Assembly (NCBI RefSeq): GCF_002845985.1
Contig: NZ_PDFK01000011.1
Coordinates: 1 to 64,000, forward strand
Length of the DNA stretch: 64,000 bases
Direction: 5' to 3'
DNA from: Lysinibacillus fusiformis
GTDB taxonomy: Bacteria > Bacillota > Bacilli > Bacillales_A > Planococcaceae
This document shows, piece after piece, positions 25,107 through 35,572 of the stretch. The translations under genes were made by a program, and so were the position numbers. The notes beneath the pieces are model-generated. The model did not search any database. It saw only the letters and a list, made by a program, of their open reading frames with translations, and was not told where the DNA came from. Position 1 is the stretch's first letter. The number at the start of each line of letters is the position of its first letter.

Positions 25107-28100
25107 TTAAACATTGAAGTAGCGAGCATCGGGATGAGCAAAAACAATCGCTGAAACAGATGCTTCAGGCTCCATCATAAAACCTTCCGTAAGGTGAACG
25201 CCAATATCCTCAGGCTTTAATAAGCCGAATAGTTTTTCCTGATCCTCCAAGTTAGGGCACGCAGGATAACCGAAAGAAAAACGCTGCCCTTGATATTTAG
25301 CTGCAAAACGATCTCTCATTGTAAAATCAGTGGCATCTGGGAAGCCCCATTGGTCACGAATTTCTTGATGCATACGTTCAGCAAAGCCCTCTGCTAATTC
25401 TAGTGCAGTCGATTGCAGTGCATGGCTTTCAAGGAATTTGCCAGCCTCTTTTAACTGACGAGCTGTTGCCATAACCCCTTGCCCTGCTGTTACCACCATG
25501 AGTGCAATATAATCCATTTCTCCACTCTCTACCGTTTTTAAGAAATCGGCAAGACATAAAAATGGTTCCACTTGCTGGCGCGGGAAAGTAAAACGTTCAA
25601 TTTCTGTTTTACTATCAGCAGGATCATAAACAACGACATCATCACCATCCGCTTGAGCAGGGAAAAATTGATATAAACCTGAAGGCTTTAATAAATCACT
25701 TTTTAAATAATCATCTACTAAATCCTTTAGCTCTGTTGCTCGTGAATCACCGGCATCTAGCAATTGCTGAACCTGCCCTTTCAAGCCTAAATGATGTCCC
25801 AGCAATGTACGCATATTGACGTATGGATATAAATGCGATACTGCATAGTCTTTCTTCACATGACGACGTAAATCAGCTGGTAAAAATACTGACGCTCCCT
25901 TTACTGTACGTACTGGCTTTATTGTTATCTCTTTAGCTGGACGTGCAGCTCTTTTTACATCTGCCTCTAGCCGTTTTTGACGAGATTCCTGGATTTCAGC
26001 TAAGAAATTCGCACGCGTTTCCTTACCCATTAATAGATTTGCTTGCTCTAATCCCTGCATAGCATCCTTTGAATAAATAACTGGACCATTGTATTCATCT
26101 GCAATTTTTGTTTCTGTAAAGCGTCGAGAAAGTGCAGCTCCACCAACTAAAATCGGTACATCAATGCCAGCCTCTTTGAAATCCTGAGCAGTAATGACCA
26201 TCTGTTGCGCTGATTTTACCAGTAAGCCTGATAGCCCGATAAAATCTGGTTTTTCCTTGCGAATCGCTTCAATCAATTGTGCTGGTGTTACTTTAATGCC
26301 TAAATCGACAACCTTATAGCCATTATTACTTAAAATAATATCAACAAGGTTTTTCCCAATATCGTGCACATCTCCTTTAACGGTAGCCAAAACCATTTTC
26401 CCTTTTCCAGCACTCTCTTCATCCTTTTCCATGAATTGCTCTAAATGGGCAACAGCAGCCTTCATCACGCCTGCTGATTGTAAAACCTCCGCTACAATGA
26501 GTTGGTTATCATTAAACAATCGACCTACCTCAGCCATACCAGCCATTAAAGGACCATTAATAATATCAAGTGGCGCCTCAAAGATTTCGCGTGCAGCATC
26601 TAAATCCTCAATCAGCCCTTCTTTTGTACCTTCTAAAATATAATAAGCTAAACGACCTTCAACCGTTTTTGGTATATCCGCTTCGGTTTTTTCTTTCTTT
26701 TTATCACGATAAAAGTCTGTGAATACTGCTAATGTTTCATCATTCGTATTAAACAGTAAGTCATTTGCAAGTTTAATTTCTGCCTCTGGAATGGATGCAT
26801 AACGTTCTAGTTTCTCTGTATTGACAATGGCATAATCTAAGCCGGCCTGTGTACAATGATAAAGATACACAGCATTCAGTACTTCACGGCCAACTGGTGG
26901 TAAGCCAAATGAAATATTACTTACACCCAGTACAGTTAATGTCTGTGGCATCTTTTCTTTAATTAGTCGAATTCCTTCAATTGTTTCTAGAGCCGATCCA
27001 ATATACTGCTCATCACCAGTCCCTACAGGGAACATCAACGGGTCGAAAATGATATCCTCCGGTGCAAGTCCCCATTTTTCAGTTAATAATTTATAGGAAC
27101 GTTCGGCAATTTCAAGCTTGCGATGACGATCAACGGCCATTCCTATTTCATCAATGGTTCCAACTACCAATGAGGCTCCATACTTCTTTACGAGTGGCAT
27201 TACTGCATCAAATCGTTCTTCACCATCTTCTAGATTTATAGAGTTAATGATGGCTTTTCCTTGAGAAAATTTTAATGCTTCCTCAATGACCTTTTCATCT
27301 GTCGAGTCGATTACAAGAGGAACCTTAACCTTTTTCACAACCTCCTGCATAAAACCACGCATATCAGCTAATTCATCACGATCAGGGTTGGCTAAACAAA
27401 TATCAATAACATGTGCACCATTTTTTACTTGCGCACGTGCAATTTCTGCAGCTTCTTCAAACTTCCCATCAATGATTAAATTCTTAAATTTACGAGAGCC
27501 TATAACATTCGTTCTTTCACCAATAAATAATGGACGCATAGAATCGTCATACAATAATGGTTCGATTCCTGATACCGCATGACCATGTGTTTTCTCTGGT
27601 ATTTGGCGTGGTTTTTCATCTTTTAAAACCTCACGGATAGCTGTGATATGAGCTGGAGTCGTCCCACAACATCCACCTACAATATTAAGCCAGCCCTTTT
27701 CTGCAAAGCCTTTTAATTTTTGTGATAAAGATTCTGGTGATTCATGATAGCAACCTTCTTCATCCGGCAAGCCTGCATTCGGATAACAGCTAATATAGCC
27801 TGTGGAAAGCTCTGCTAATGAACGAATATGATCCGTCATAAACTCTGGTCCAGTCGCACAGTTTAAGCCAACGGATAGTGGTTTAATATGTTCAATAGAA
27901 ATATAAAAAGCATCAATCGTTTGCCCTGCGAGTGTTGTACCCATCGGTTCAATTGTTCCTGAAATCATGACGGGTAGTTCTTTGCCAGTTGCCGCGAAAG
28001 CACGTGCTACACCTAGAGTACCTGCTTTTACGTTTAACATATCCTGACTAGTTTCTAGTAAAAGGACGTCTGCTCCTGCCTCAATTAACGCCTTCGCCTG

Positions 28101-28538
28101 TACATAAAAGTTTTCCTCTAGCTCATCAAATGTAATACCGCCAGTTACGGATAATGTTTTTGTTGTTGGACCCATTGCGCCAGCAACAAAGCGTGGCCAA
28201 TCTGATGTTGAAAAGTTATCCACTGCTTGACGAGCAATTTCGACGGCACGTTTATTAATTTCTTCCGCTTTTGCGCCAAGATCATATTCATTTAACACAA
28301 GAGGTGTCCCGCCAAAAGTATTCGTACAAATAATATCTGCGCCTGCCTCTAAATATTTATGGTGAATTTCCTTAATTACATCAGGTCTAGTCAGCACAAG
28401 ATTTTCATTACAGCCATCAAGCTCCTCCCCGCCAAAATCCTCAGCGGATAAGTTTTCGTTTTGTAGCATTGTTCCCATTGCGCCATCAAGAATTAAAATA
28501 CGTTTCTCTAGTTGCTTTTCAATCAAGTGCTTAGCCAT
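25107..28538 (-). CDS. metH: cobalamin-dependent methionine synthase
   Basis: A 1143-residue enzyme transferring the methyl group of methyl-tetrahydrofolate to homocysteine through methylcobalamin. Modules in order: homocysteine-binding (zinc cysteines in NCATGPE and GGCCGTTPAHI), pterin-binding (NVIGSRKFKNLI onward), cobalamin cap and B12-binding (GDVHDIGKN supplies the lower-ligand His), and the SAM-binding activation domain (RFSFGYPACPNLEDQ). Length and order are normal. The ATG overlaps the end of yitJ by 8 nt, so the two are one operon under the S-box. B12 uptake genes also occur in this window. Confidence 0.95.
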   Translation of the reverse strand: MAKHLIEKQLEKRILILDGAMGTMLQNENLSAEDFGGEELDGCNENLVLTRPDVIKEIHHKYLEAGADIICTNTFGGTPLVLNEYDLGAKAEEINKRAVEIARQAVDNFSTSDWPRFVAGAMGPTTKTLSVTGGITFDELEENFYVQAKALIEAGADVLLLETSQDMLNVKAGTLGVARAFAATGKELPVMISGTIEPMGTTLAGQTIDAFYISIEHIKPLSVGLNCATGPEFMTDHIRSLAELSTGYISCYPNAGLPDEEGCYHESPESLSQKLKGFAEKGWLNIVGGCCGTTPAHITAIREVLKDEKPRQIPEKTHGHAVSGIEPLLYDDSMRPLFIGERTNVIGSRKFKNLIIDGKFEEAAEIARAQVKNGAHVIDICLANPDRDELADMRGFMQEVVKKVKVPLVIDSTDEKVIEEALKFSQGKAIINSINLEDGEERFDAVMPLVKKYGASLVVGTIDEIGMAVDRHRKLEIAERSYKLLTEKWGLAPEDIIFDPLMFPVGTGDEQYIGSALETIEGIRLIKEKMPQTLTVLGVSNISFGLPPVGREVLNAVYLYHCTQAGLDYAIVNTEKLERYASIPEAEIKLANDLLFNTNDETLAVFTDFYRDKKKEKTEADIPKTVEGRLAYYILEGTKEGLIEDLDAAREIFEAPLDIINGPLMAGMAEVGRLFNDNQLIVAEVLQSAGVMKAAVAHLEQFMEKDEESAGKGKMVLATVKGDVHDIGKNLVDIILSNNGYKVVDLGIKVTPAQLIEAIRKEKPDFIGLSGLLVKSAQQMVITAQDFKEAGIDVPILVGGAALSRRFTETKIADEYNGPVIYSKDAMQGLEQANLLMGKETRANFLAEIQESRQKRLEADVKRAARPAKEITIKPVRTVKGASVFLPADLRRHVKKDYAVSHLYPYVNMRTLLGHHLGLKGQVQQLLDAGDSRATELKDLVDDYLKSDLLKPSGLYQFFPAQADGDDVVVYDPADSKTEIERFTFPRQQVEPFLCLADFLKTVESGEMDYIALMVVTAGQGVMATARQLKEAGKFLESHALQSTALELAEGFAERMHQEIRDQWGFPDATDFTMRDRFAAKYQGQRFSFGYPACPNLEDQEKLFGLLKPEDIGVHLTEGFMMEPEASVSAIVFAHPDARYFNV

Positions 28539-30378
28539 GTATACTTACCCCTTTTTTCTGTTCATCCAATTGCTCAATATATTTCATCAACTCTAATGTC
28601 ACATCATAACGTAAAAATGGAGTGATAAGGTAAATGCCATTGAAATACTGTGCAGCCACCTCAACTAATTCCTTCGCAATGGCAATCCCCTCAAATGTTG
28701 CACGTTCTTTATCTTCACCACAGGCCTTCATTCTTGCTAAGGCATCTTCAGATAATTTTATGCCTGGCACCTCATGATGTAAGAATTCAGCACTTTTATA
28801 ACTTGTAACGGGCATAATACCAATATAAATAGGTGCTTGCAAATGCTTGGTTGCCTCATAAATTTCCACAATTTTTTCCTTCGTATATACTGGCTGTGAA
28901 ATAAAGTAGTCTGCTCCATACTCAATTTTCTTCTCTAAGCGTGCCACAGCACGATCTAATACACGGACATTTGGATTAAATGCAGCAGCTACTGAAAAAT
29001 TTGCTTTTTTACGAAGTGGTTTACCTGAGAAGGAAATGCCTTGATTTAACTGTTTAATTAATTGGATCAGCTCCATTGATGAGACATCATAAACACTTGT
29101 GGCACCTGGGAAGTCCCCAACTTTTGTTGGATCACCAGTAACAGCTAACACATCATGAATTCCTAATGCATTTAACCCCATTAAATGTGATTGCAGACCG
29201 ATTAAATTACGATCTCGGCATGTAATATGTGTTAGAGGACGTACACCATTAGTACTCTTCAACAATGCACCCATAGCAATATTGCTAATACGTGGAGAAG
29301 CCAGAGAATTGTCTGCCATCATGACGACATCTGCTCCTGCATCATACAATTGTTTTGCCCCTTCCAGAAAACCATCAATTTCCAGATGTCTAGGTGTATC
29401 TAGCTCTACAATGACAGAGCGTTCGCGCTTTACTTTTTCATGAAGAGGTTCATACTTCGTTGGCTCTGCTTCACGAACAATTTGAATCTTCTCGGGTTTG
29501 GCATACTTTTCATGAACTGGTGATAACTCTTCTAAATACTTCTTCGCTGCTGCTATATGCTTCGGTGTCGTACCACAACAGCCTCCAATTAAGCGTACCC
29601 CTTGATCACGTAATTCCACAGCCGCTCGACCAAAATATTCAGCTTCTGACTCATAAACGACACGACCATCTTCTAAGTCAAGGAGTGAAGCATTTGGATA
29701 AGCCGACATAAATGCCTTATCAGGAAGTTCTACACCTTCAAACGCCTGAATGGTATGGTGTGGACCTAAACGACAATTGACACCCACAATATCCGCACCA
29801 AGTTTTTCTAGCTCATGCAGGGCGTTATTTAAAGACATACCGTTTTGTAAAACACCAGGTTCGTGCATGGAAACTTGCGCAATAATCGGTAATTTTGTCT
29901 TTGTCCGTAGCATCTTTAAGGTAGCTGTTAATTCTTCAAAATCATAATAGGTTTCGAGTAAAAGGCCGTCTGGATTCCCAGCAAGTAAAACACTCGCTTG
30001 CTCCTCAATAGTTGCTAAGATTTCATCTAACGTTGCATCACTTTTACGAATACCACGAATACCACCAATTGTCCCTAAGACAAACTGACCTCCATCTGCC
30101 GCAGCTCGCTTTGCGATTGTAATCGCTGCTTCATTAAATTGTTGGACACGCGATTCTAATCCATAGCGAGCTAATTTAATGGCATTTGCACCATACGTAT
30201 TCGTTTGGATGATATCAGCACCAGCTGCAATATATTCTCTATGAATCTTTTCAATTAACTCAGGTTTCTGTACATTCATTTCCTCATGACAATACTCCAA
30301 ACCATAGCCATAAAGTACTGTGCCTATTGCGCCATCTGCCGTCAATACATGCGTTTTTAACCTTTCAAGCAATCTCAT
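28531..30378 (-). CDS. yitJ: bifunctional homocysteine S-methyltransferase / methylenetetrahydrofolate reductase
   Basis: A 615-residue fusion. Residues about 1-290 form a zinc homocysteine methyltransferase (GVNCRLGP and GGCCGTTPKHI carry the metal cysteines). Residues about 320-600 form a MetF-type flavin reductase that supplies methyl-tetrahydrofolate (HITCRDRNLIGLQSHLMGL, LAVTGDP, GADYFISQPVY). The product feeds the methionine synthase encoded directly downstream. The gene heads the operon and is preceded by a SAM-I riboswitch and terminator, so it should be repressed when SAM is abundant. Confidence 0.94.
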   Translation of the reverse strand: MRLLERLKTHVLTADGAIGTVLYGYGLEYCHEEMNVQKPELIEKIHREYIAAGADIIQTNTYGANAIKLARYGLESRVQQFNEAAITIAKRAAADGGQFVLGTIGGIRGIRKSDATLDEILATIEEQASVLLAGNPDGLLLETYYDFEELTATLKMLRTKTKLPIIAQVSMHEPGVLQNGMSLNNALHELEKLGADIVGVNCRLGPHHTIQAFEGVELPDKAFMSAYPNASLLDLEDGRVVYESEAEYFGRAAVELRDQGVRLIGGCCGTTPKHIAAAKKYLEELSPVHEKYAKPEKIQIVREAEPTKYEPLHEKVKRERSVIVELDTPRHLEIDGFLEGAKQLYDAGADVVMMADNSLASPRISNIAMGALLKSTNGVRPLTHITCRDRNLIGLQSHLMGLNALGIHDVLAVTGDPTKVGDFPGATSVYDVSSMELIQLIKQLNQGISFSGKPLRKKANFSVAAAFNPNVRVLDRAVARLEKKIEYGADYFISQPVYTKEKIVEIYEATKHLQAPIYIGIMPVTSYKSAEFLHHEVPGIKLSEDALARMKACGEDKERATFEGIAIAKELVEVAAQYFNGIYLITPFLRYDVTLELMKYIEQLDEQKKGVSIHG

Positions 30379-30412
30379 TAAACTAGCCTCTCTTCCTATA
30401 TCTCTGTATAAT

Positions 30413-30446
30413 AAAAAGCCTTCTTTTATAAAAAAAAGAAGGCTTT
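30413..30446 (-). terminator. S-box-controlled terminator upstream of yitJ
   Basis: Minus-strand hairpin AAAGCCTTCTTTT / AAAAGAAGGCTTT followed by a U-rich run, between the SAM aptamer and yitJ. Confidence 0.9.
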
Positions 30447-30469
30447 AATGACTCATCATTGTTTTTTCC

Positions 30470-30571
30470 TTCTCATCTTCGACTCAATGGTCTTCTGGAT
30501 TTAGCACCTGACAAAAAAGTTGGTTGCTGAAGCTTCAATGGGCCAGTCCCTCTGCTTCTCTTGATAAGAAT
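30470..30571 (-). promoter_or_regulatory. SAM-I (S-box) riboswitch
   Basis: The minus strand shows the conserved S-box core: TCTTATCAAGAGAAGCAGAG, GGACTGGCCC, GAAGCTTCAGCAACC and GGTGCTAAATCC. P1 pairs TTCTTATC with GATGAGAA. With the terminator downstream it forms a SAM-dependent OFF switch for yitJ-metH. The rest of the 30379-30669 gap holds no gene. Confidence 0.96.
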
Positions 30572-30669
30572 GTAGTATGAATTTTTTAAATAATTAAAAG
30601 AATCATATCGTTTACTGACGAATGAGTCAAGACTATTTCACATAACAAGGATATTTTTCACTTAAAAGC

Positions 30670-32064
30670 TTAGAAATTGGCTAGTTCCTTTGCAAGCTCC
30701 TCACCGATTTTTTTCCCATTTTGAATACAAGCACCAATCCCTACCCCGAAGTATGAACAACCTGCGATGGATAGATTAGGATAGTTTTCTTGTAATTCTT
30801 GAACTAAACCTTGTAATGCTTCACGGTGAGCTAGATCATATTTTGGCATTTGATCAATCCATTTTGTGACATTAATAACTGTTGGCTGTTCCTCTATTCC
30901 TAGGCTCTTGCGCACATCCTCTAAAGCAACCGCTGCTAATTCTTCGTCAGACATGGCACGGAGTTGCTCATATGCTGGATTGATGCTTTTATAAAAGAGT
31001 CGCACAAGTAATTTATGATCTCTTGATGTATGCCTCCATTTACGACTTGTCCAAGTTGCAGCATTACATGTAACGTCAGAATTATGTGAGACAATATAGC
31101 CCGTTCCATCTGCTGGCAATCTAGAGTCTGGTACATCAAAACCTAAATAGATCGTAATTGCTGAAGCTGTCGTAAATTGGTCAAAATAACGGTTTAATGA
31201 TTCATCCTGTAGTAGGCCTTGAACAGCCTCATTCGGCAGTGCTAAAACGACATAATCTGTCTCGATGCTTTCACCATTAGCTAAGGCAATTGAATAGTGG
31301 TTTTCTTGCTTTTGAACATTGACAGTTGCGACACCCTTGATGATCTCTACATCAGTTAATGTTTGTTCGAGACGATCAATTAGAGAAGATAAACCGTTTT
31401 TGAACGATATAAACTTTTTATTGGCTGCTTTAGCAAATTGCTCACGATTCGCATCAAAGCCTTTTATGATACTTCCATACTCGTTCTTATAGTCAATCAA
31501 GTACGGTAAAGTAGAGGCAATCGAAAGCTGGTGTAAATCCCCTGAATAAACACCTGCAAGAACGGGTGCAATTTGATTTTTCACAAGCTCTTCCCCTAAA
31601 TAATAGGTTAAAAACTCTCCAATTGAACTTTCCTTTGTGAAGTCTTTGTTTGGTAAAGTCAAATCTTTTAATGCATCTTGTTTACCTTGCTCTGTAATCA
31701 ATGTGCTTTGCTCCAAGGATGCCAAACTCATTGGTATTCCAAAAGTAGAATCTGCCGGAATGGCATGTAATTCATTATTCGTATAAATATAGGAAATACC
31801 TGTTTCGTTGTAAACTAGATTCTCCTCAAAATCAAGCTCCTGTACAAGCTCCATAACACCTTTATGACGAGCTACAATCGAGTCAGCACCTGTTTCCATA
31901 ATAAAACCTTGCTCATGTGTTGAATATAATTTGCCCCCTAAATATGTATTTTTTTCTACAAGCACTAGACGCACATCTACATTATTTTCCTTCACTTGAC
32001 GTTGTAAATAATGCATTGTGCATAATCCTGTAATACCGCCACCTAATACAACAACTGTTTTCAT
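30670..32064 (-). CDS. hemY: coproporphyrinogen/protoporphyrinogen III oxidase
   Basis: A 464-residue FAD enzyme of haem biosynthesis (HemY, also CgoX, in the Gram-positive coproporphyrin-dependent route). The dinucleotide-binding motif VVVLGGGITGLCTMHYL is at the N-terminus, with METGADSIVARH, APVLAGVYSGDLHQLSIASTLPYL and the C-terminal FAD motif GCSYFGVGIGACIQNGKKIGEEL. No other haem gene is adjacent. The ATG has a GGGG(C)GG-type site upstream. Confidence 0.92.
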   Translation of the reverse strand: MKTVVVLGGGITGLCTMHYLQRQVKENNVDVRLVLVEKNTYLGGKLYSTHEQGFIMETGADSIVARHKGVMELVQELDFEENLVYNETGISYIYTNNELHAIPADSTFGIPMSLASLEQSTLITEQGKQDALKDLTLPNKDFTKESSIGEFLTYYLGEELVKNQIAPVLAGVYSGDLHQLSIASTLPYLIDYKNEYGSIIKGFDANREQFAKAANKKFISFKNGLSSLIDRLEQTLTDVEIIKGVATVNVQKQENHYSIALANGESIETDYVVLALPNEAVQGLLQDESLNRYFDQFTTASAITIYLGFDVPDSRLPADGTGYIVSHNSDVTCNAATWTSRKWRHTSRDHKLLVRLFYKSINPAYEQLRAMSDEELAAVALEDVRKSLGIEEQPTVINVTKWIDQMPKYDLAHREALQGLVQELQENYPNLSIAGCSYFGVGIGACIQNGKKIGEELAKELANF

Positions 32065-32147
32065 AGTAACCGCCCCTATTTTTAGTTCTTCCTACAGTAT
32101 AAACTTATTTTCATTGAAAATTACGTTAAACCCTTTACAAATTTAGC

Positions 32148-32182
32148 AAAAATAGAGCTACCTCATCTGTGAGATAGCTCTA
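32148..32182 (-). terminator. intrinsic terminator downstream of hemAT
   Basis: Minus-strand hairpin TAGAGCTATCTCA / TGAGGTAGCTCTA followed by TTTTTG, about 115 nt after the hemAT stop. Confidence 0.82.
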
Positions 32183-32296
32183 GCTTAATCATATGGAATT
32201 TCCATTTCAAGGTTTACAAAAAATACACATATTTATAGGTACTATAGTGTTTAATATGTTTAAAAAATACGGAAACATAAACGTTAATTTAGTAGT

Positions 32297-33589
32297 CTAT
32301 CCTTTTAGATTTTGGGAAAAGCTCGCTAAGTTTTCTGCTGAATTCGTTACTTCTGTAAATGATGTCCCTAACTCGTTTAATATCCCGACGATTGCTTGTA
32401 TTTTCGTTGCCATACAGTCGTTTTGATCCTTTGCTTCTGTCATGGCTCCCAATATGCTTGTAAATTGACCTTCAGTTTGTAACATGTTTTCCTCACCTGA
32501 CGCTACTTCATCTTGAATATTTGCCAGAGAATGCTCTAATTTCTCTGTCCGTTCACTCGTTTTTTTCAATAACAATGCCACCGAAGTAACCGAATCCTTC
32601 GTTTGAATAGATAATTTACGCACCTCATCAGCCACTACACTAAAGCCTTTGCCCGCTTCTCCAGCACGCGCCGCTTCAATTGCAGCATTCAATGCCAACA
32701 GATTGGTTTGATTAGCAATATTAGTAACAACATTCATGATTGTCTCCATTTCCCTAGACATATCCGATAATTGTTCAATATTTTCTTCTATATCATGAAG
32801 TGAATGAATAATATTAAGCATATTTTGTGATTGATTTTTTAAACGTTCACGACCTTCAAGTGCTTGATTTTCAGCCAGTGTTGAGACATCAAGTGATTTT
32901 TTAGCCAATTGTTTAATTTCGTCAGATTGCTTGCTTAAGCAGCAAAATGAATTATTTGTTTCCTGAGAAATTGTGGCAAGTGCTTCGGAAGAATCAACAA
33001 TTTGTCGTTCAATAGCTTCTTTCTCATGCATCATTTTTTCTTTCATTTGTTCTACAGTGTTTTCAAAAGCCTCCAAAACCAGCTGCTGCTCGAAATTACA
33101 AATTTTCGATATGGCCCTGATCGTATTAAATTGATCTTGGGGGTGCTCTATATTTTTTTCGACTAAATCAATAAATGATATGGATAAATCTTGGAATGCG
33201 CAAATATACCATTGGGTTCTAAGCCCAATATGAACATGTACCTTTGCAATTTTTACTCGTCTTTGGTAATACACCTCATCAATGGTTCCGTTAAACATTT
33301 CAATAATATGCTGCCGTAGCGTTACTTTAAGTCTGTCTACAGAACTATGATGACTTATAATATCTACCAAATGATGCTCTGTTCCTATCATGTTGTAAAA
33401 ACGGTTTACGATGTGATCTACATTGTCCATAACATATGGCTGGAAAGCTTTTAAATATTGTAAGTCTTGCTTCGTTAGATTCAGCATTTCAATTTGTTTC
33501 ACCATTGATTGGCGAGTAGACAAATCCATTTTTACTGTATATTGCTGTAAATCCAATACCTTCGTCTTTCTCTGTTTTTGAAAAATCAC
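32297..33589 (-). CDS. hemAT: haem-based aerotaxis transducer HemAT
   Basis: A 430-residue soluble chemoreceptor. The N-terminal globin-coupled sensor (residues about 25-190) keeps the distal Tyr65 (RFYNMIG) and proximal His118 ([10 protein letters not shown]), equivalent to Tyr70 and His123 of Bacillus subtilis HemAT. The C-terminal methyl-accepting signalling domain has the hairpin tip [31 protein letters not shown]. There is no membrane span. I start at the GTG at 33589 because GAGGGA is 6 nt upstream and the resulting N-terminus MIFQKQRK resembles HemAT; an open frame runs to 33640. It senses oxygen for aerotaxis. Confidence 0.93.
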   Translation of the reverse strand: MIFQKQRKTKVLDLQQYTVKMDLSTRQSMVKQIEMLNLTKQDLQYLKAFQPYVMDNVDHIVNRFYNMIGTEHHLVDIISHHSSVDRLKVTLRQHIIEMFNGTIDEVYYQRRVKIAKVHVHIGLRTQWYICAFQDLSISFIDLVEKNIEHPQDQFNTIRAISKICNFEQQLVLEAFENTVEQMKEKMMHEKEAIERQIVDSSEALATISQETNNSFCCLSKQSDEIKQLAKKSLDVSTLAENQALEGRERLKNQSQNMLNIIHSLHDIEENIEQLSDMSREMETIMNVVTNIANQTNLLALNAAIEAARAGEAGKGFSVVADEVRKLSIQTKDSVTSVALLLKKTSERTEKLEHSLANIQDEVASGEENMLQTEGQFTSILGAMTEAKDQNDCMATKIQAIVGILNELGTSFTEVTNSAENLASFSQNLKG

Positions 33590-34213
33590 ACATCTTCCCT
33601 CTTTCATTCCGTTTACTTTCAGCAGGCTGAGAAACACCAAATCCCTTTTTTAACATATTGATTGATACAAGAAAAAATACCGATAAAAACAGATTAGCTA
33701 TTATGCTATGGGCTAATACTCTTTCTGTCTGGCACACTTCCTCCAAAAGCATGTCGAGTACCTCTTTGTACAATCACATAAAAAATATTCCCGCTCAGCA
33801 AGCAGACCTAGTCAGTACATGACTAACAGTAGACTTATTTACGTATGCTTTATTTCAAAATCACTCATTTACATTAATCATTTTATAAATTGCTGTCAAT
33901 CTTATCGATTCCGTTTTTTTACATATACCACACCAAAAGTCCCTATCTTAAAATTAATGGTAATGCATAAGAAAAAAGCTACCACAATATTATTTGGTAG
34001 CTTTTTTACCCGTTTTCTTGTTTATTATGCCTATTTTTTTTATTTTTCTTATCCTTTTTTATTAATCTTCTTTAAATATCACTATATCAATATTTTTTAC
34101 CCTCTCCACAAGAGCATCTATATACCTAAAAACACAGCCCGTTTTAAATCAAAAGTTTTATAAATGTATGGCAAATAAATAATTCAAATAAACTATATTT
34201 TTTCACACAAAAT
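33590..34213. other. AT-rich intergenic region upstream of hemAT
   Basis: About 620 nt without a supported gene. It contains the terminator at 33972-34008. On the minus strand there is also a small open frame with a hydrophobic stretch running into hemAT, which I do not accept as a gene. The AT-rich plus-strand frame at 33819-34163 has no ribosome binding site and is read through by the terminator hairpin. Confidence 0.5.
33972..34008 (-). terminator. terminator downstream of Sel1-repeat gene
   Basis: AAAAAAGCTACCA / TGGTAGCTTTTTT inverted repeat, symmetrical and able to stop transcription in both directions. It is about 200 nt after the stop at 34214. Confidence 0.8.
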
Positions 34214-35500
34214 TTACAATCCTTTAAGTTCCTGTAATATTTTAGAAGCTTCTGCAACACCAGCATCCGCTGCGAGGCCATACCACTTGATGGCTTCTTT
34301 CAGATTTCTAGCAATTCCTTCACCTTTATTGTAAATATGCCCTAGTTGTAGCTTAGCATCCGCGTCTCCTTGAATTGCAGCCTGTTTAAACCAATGAATA
34401 CCTTTTTCGATATTGCGTATACCAGTTAGTCCATTACTCCATATATAGCCCAAATCATAAAAGGCATCTACATGATATTGTTCAGCCGCTCTTTCATACC
34501 AAAAGAGGCCGCGGTTTACCTCCTTTGTTTGACCCAAGCGTCCCTCTAAATATATTCCACCAAGCCGATATTGCGCTTCGACATAACCTAGCTCTGCTGA
34601 TTTTTTGTAGGCATTAAAGGCTGCTTCTACATCTGCTTCGACACCCAGTCCCTGCTCGTATATAATTCCTAACGTAAACATCGCCTCTGCCACATTTTTT
34701 TCAGCAGCATAGTCGAACCATTGTTTTGCTAATATAAAATCTTGCGGTACGCCCTCCCCATTGAAATACATATCCGCTAAATTATTGGCGGCATCCGCAT
34801 GCCCCTGTAAAGCTGCTTTTTCATAGTATGAAAAAGCAAGGGAATCATTTTCTTCCACACCAATCCCCTCAAAGTAAAAATTCCCTAGTACGTATTGAGC
34901 ATCTGCATGATTCTGAAGCGCTGCTAATTCAAACCATTTCAATGATTTTTCAGGTTGAAAATGTTCACCTTCTCTAGCGTTGTAGTATTCTCCCAATTGA
35001 TATTGTGCATCTGCGTCTTGTTCTTCAACTGCTTCTTTATATAAATCAATAATGACTTCATGATCTAAATCCTCTTCATCTAAAATAGGGAGCTGTTCAT
35101 CTTGATGACGGAAGTACCACTCCACAATATCAAGTACATCATCAACTACTGCTATACGGCTTGCTAGCTTTTCTAACGAAGAAATTTGCCAAACAAGGAT
35201 ATAGATAGATTCGGGAATGGCATCACGCAAGACATCGTCATATTCCGCTAACAATGTTAAAACATTCTCCTGTATGGACTGAGATTGTTCTGAATGGATA
35301 ATTTGTAAATGCCGTTGTTGCTGTTCTTTCAATAGCCCTCGCACTATTTGATACAATATTTTTTGCAAGGCTGTTAGGGTAACTTCCGTGAATGTAAGTA
35401 ATTTTATATTTTGAGCAAACCATGTATTTTCTGACTGTGTCAGATTTTGTAGGGAATCAATTCTTTCTTTATTTCGCTTGGCTAACATTTGCTCGTACAT
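34214..35500 (-). CDS. Sel1-like repeat protein
   Basis: A 428-residue soluble protein. The N-terminal 150 residues are helical and unrecognised. Residues about 155-425 hold seven or so Sel1/TPR-like repeats of about 36 residues with the pattern A-x-A-x-x-x-L-G-x-x-Y-x-x-G-x-G-V (for example ADAQYVLGNFYFEGIGV and AEAMFTLGIIYEQGLGV). Such repeats form protein-binding solenoids and give no enzymatic prediction. The ATG at 35500 has GGGAGG 7-8 nt upstream, better than the TTG at 35518. It is flanked by terminators on both sides, so it is likely monocistronic. Confidence 0.85.
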   Translation of the reverse strand: MYEQMLAKRNKERIDSLQNLTQSENTWFAQNIKLLTFTEVTLTALQKILYQIVRGLLKEQQQRHLQIIHSEQSQSIQENVLTLLAEYDDVLRDAIPESIYILVWQISSLEKLASRIAVVDDVLDIVEWYFRHQDEQLPILDEEDLDHEVIIDLYKEAVEEQDADAQYQLGEYYNAREGEHFQPEKSLKWFELAALQNHADAQYVLGNFYFEGIGVEENDSLAFSYYEKAALQGHADAANNLADMYFNGEGVPQDFILAKQWFDYAAEKNVAEAMFTLGIIYEQGLGVEADVEAAFNAYKKSAELGYVEAQYRLGGIYLEGRLGQTKEVNRGLFWYERAAEQYHVDAFYDLGYIWSNGLTGIRNIEKGIHWFKQAAIQGDADAKLQLGHIYNKGEGIARNLKEAIKWYGLAADAGVAEASKILQELKGL

Positions 35501-35524
35501 TATTTTCCTCCCTTGCACACTATG

Positions 35525-35563
35525 TAAAAAAACTGCCTTGCCACTATTATATGGAAGACAGTT
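35525..35563 (-). terminator. terminator of ydcF-like gene
   Basis: Minus-strand hairpin AACTGTCTTCC / GGCAAGGCAGTT (imperfect) followed by seven U. Confidence 0.8.
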
Positions 35564-35572
35564 GAAATTTGG

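Noticed and set aside
33489-33773. Minus-strand 94-codon open frame with a hydrophobic segment and an AGAGGT site, running into hemAT
   Set aside because: About 100 nt overlap hemAT in another frame, the C-terminal half is only a shifted reading of hemAT, and no family is recognisable.
33819-34163. Plus-strand 114-codon frame in an AT-rich interval
   Set aside because: No ribosome binding site, Phe/Tyr/Ile-rich composition typical of AT-rich noise, and it contains a strong bidirectional terminator.
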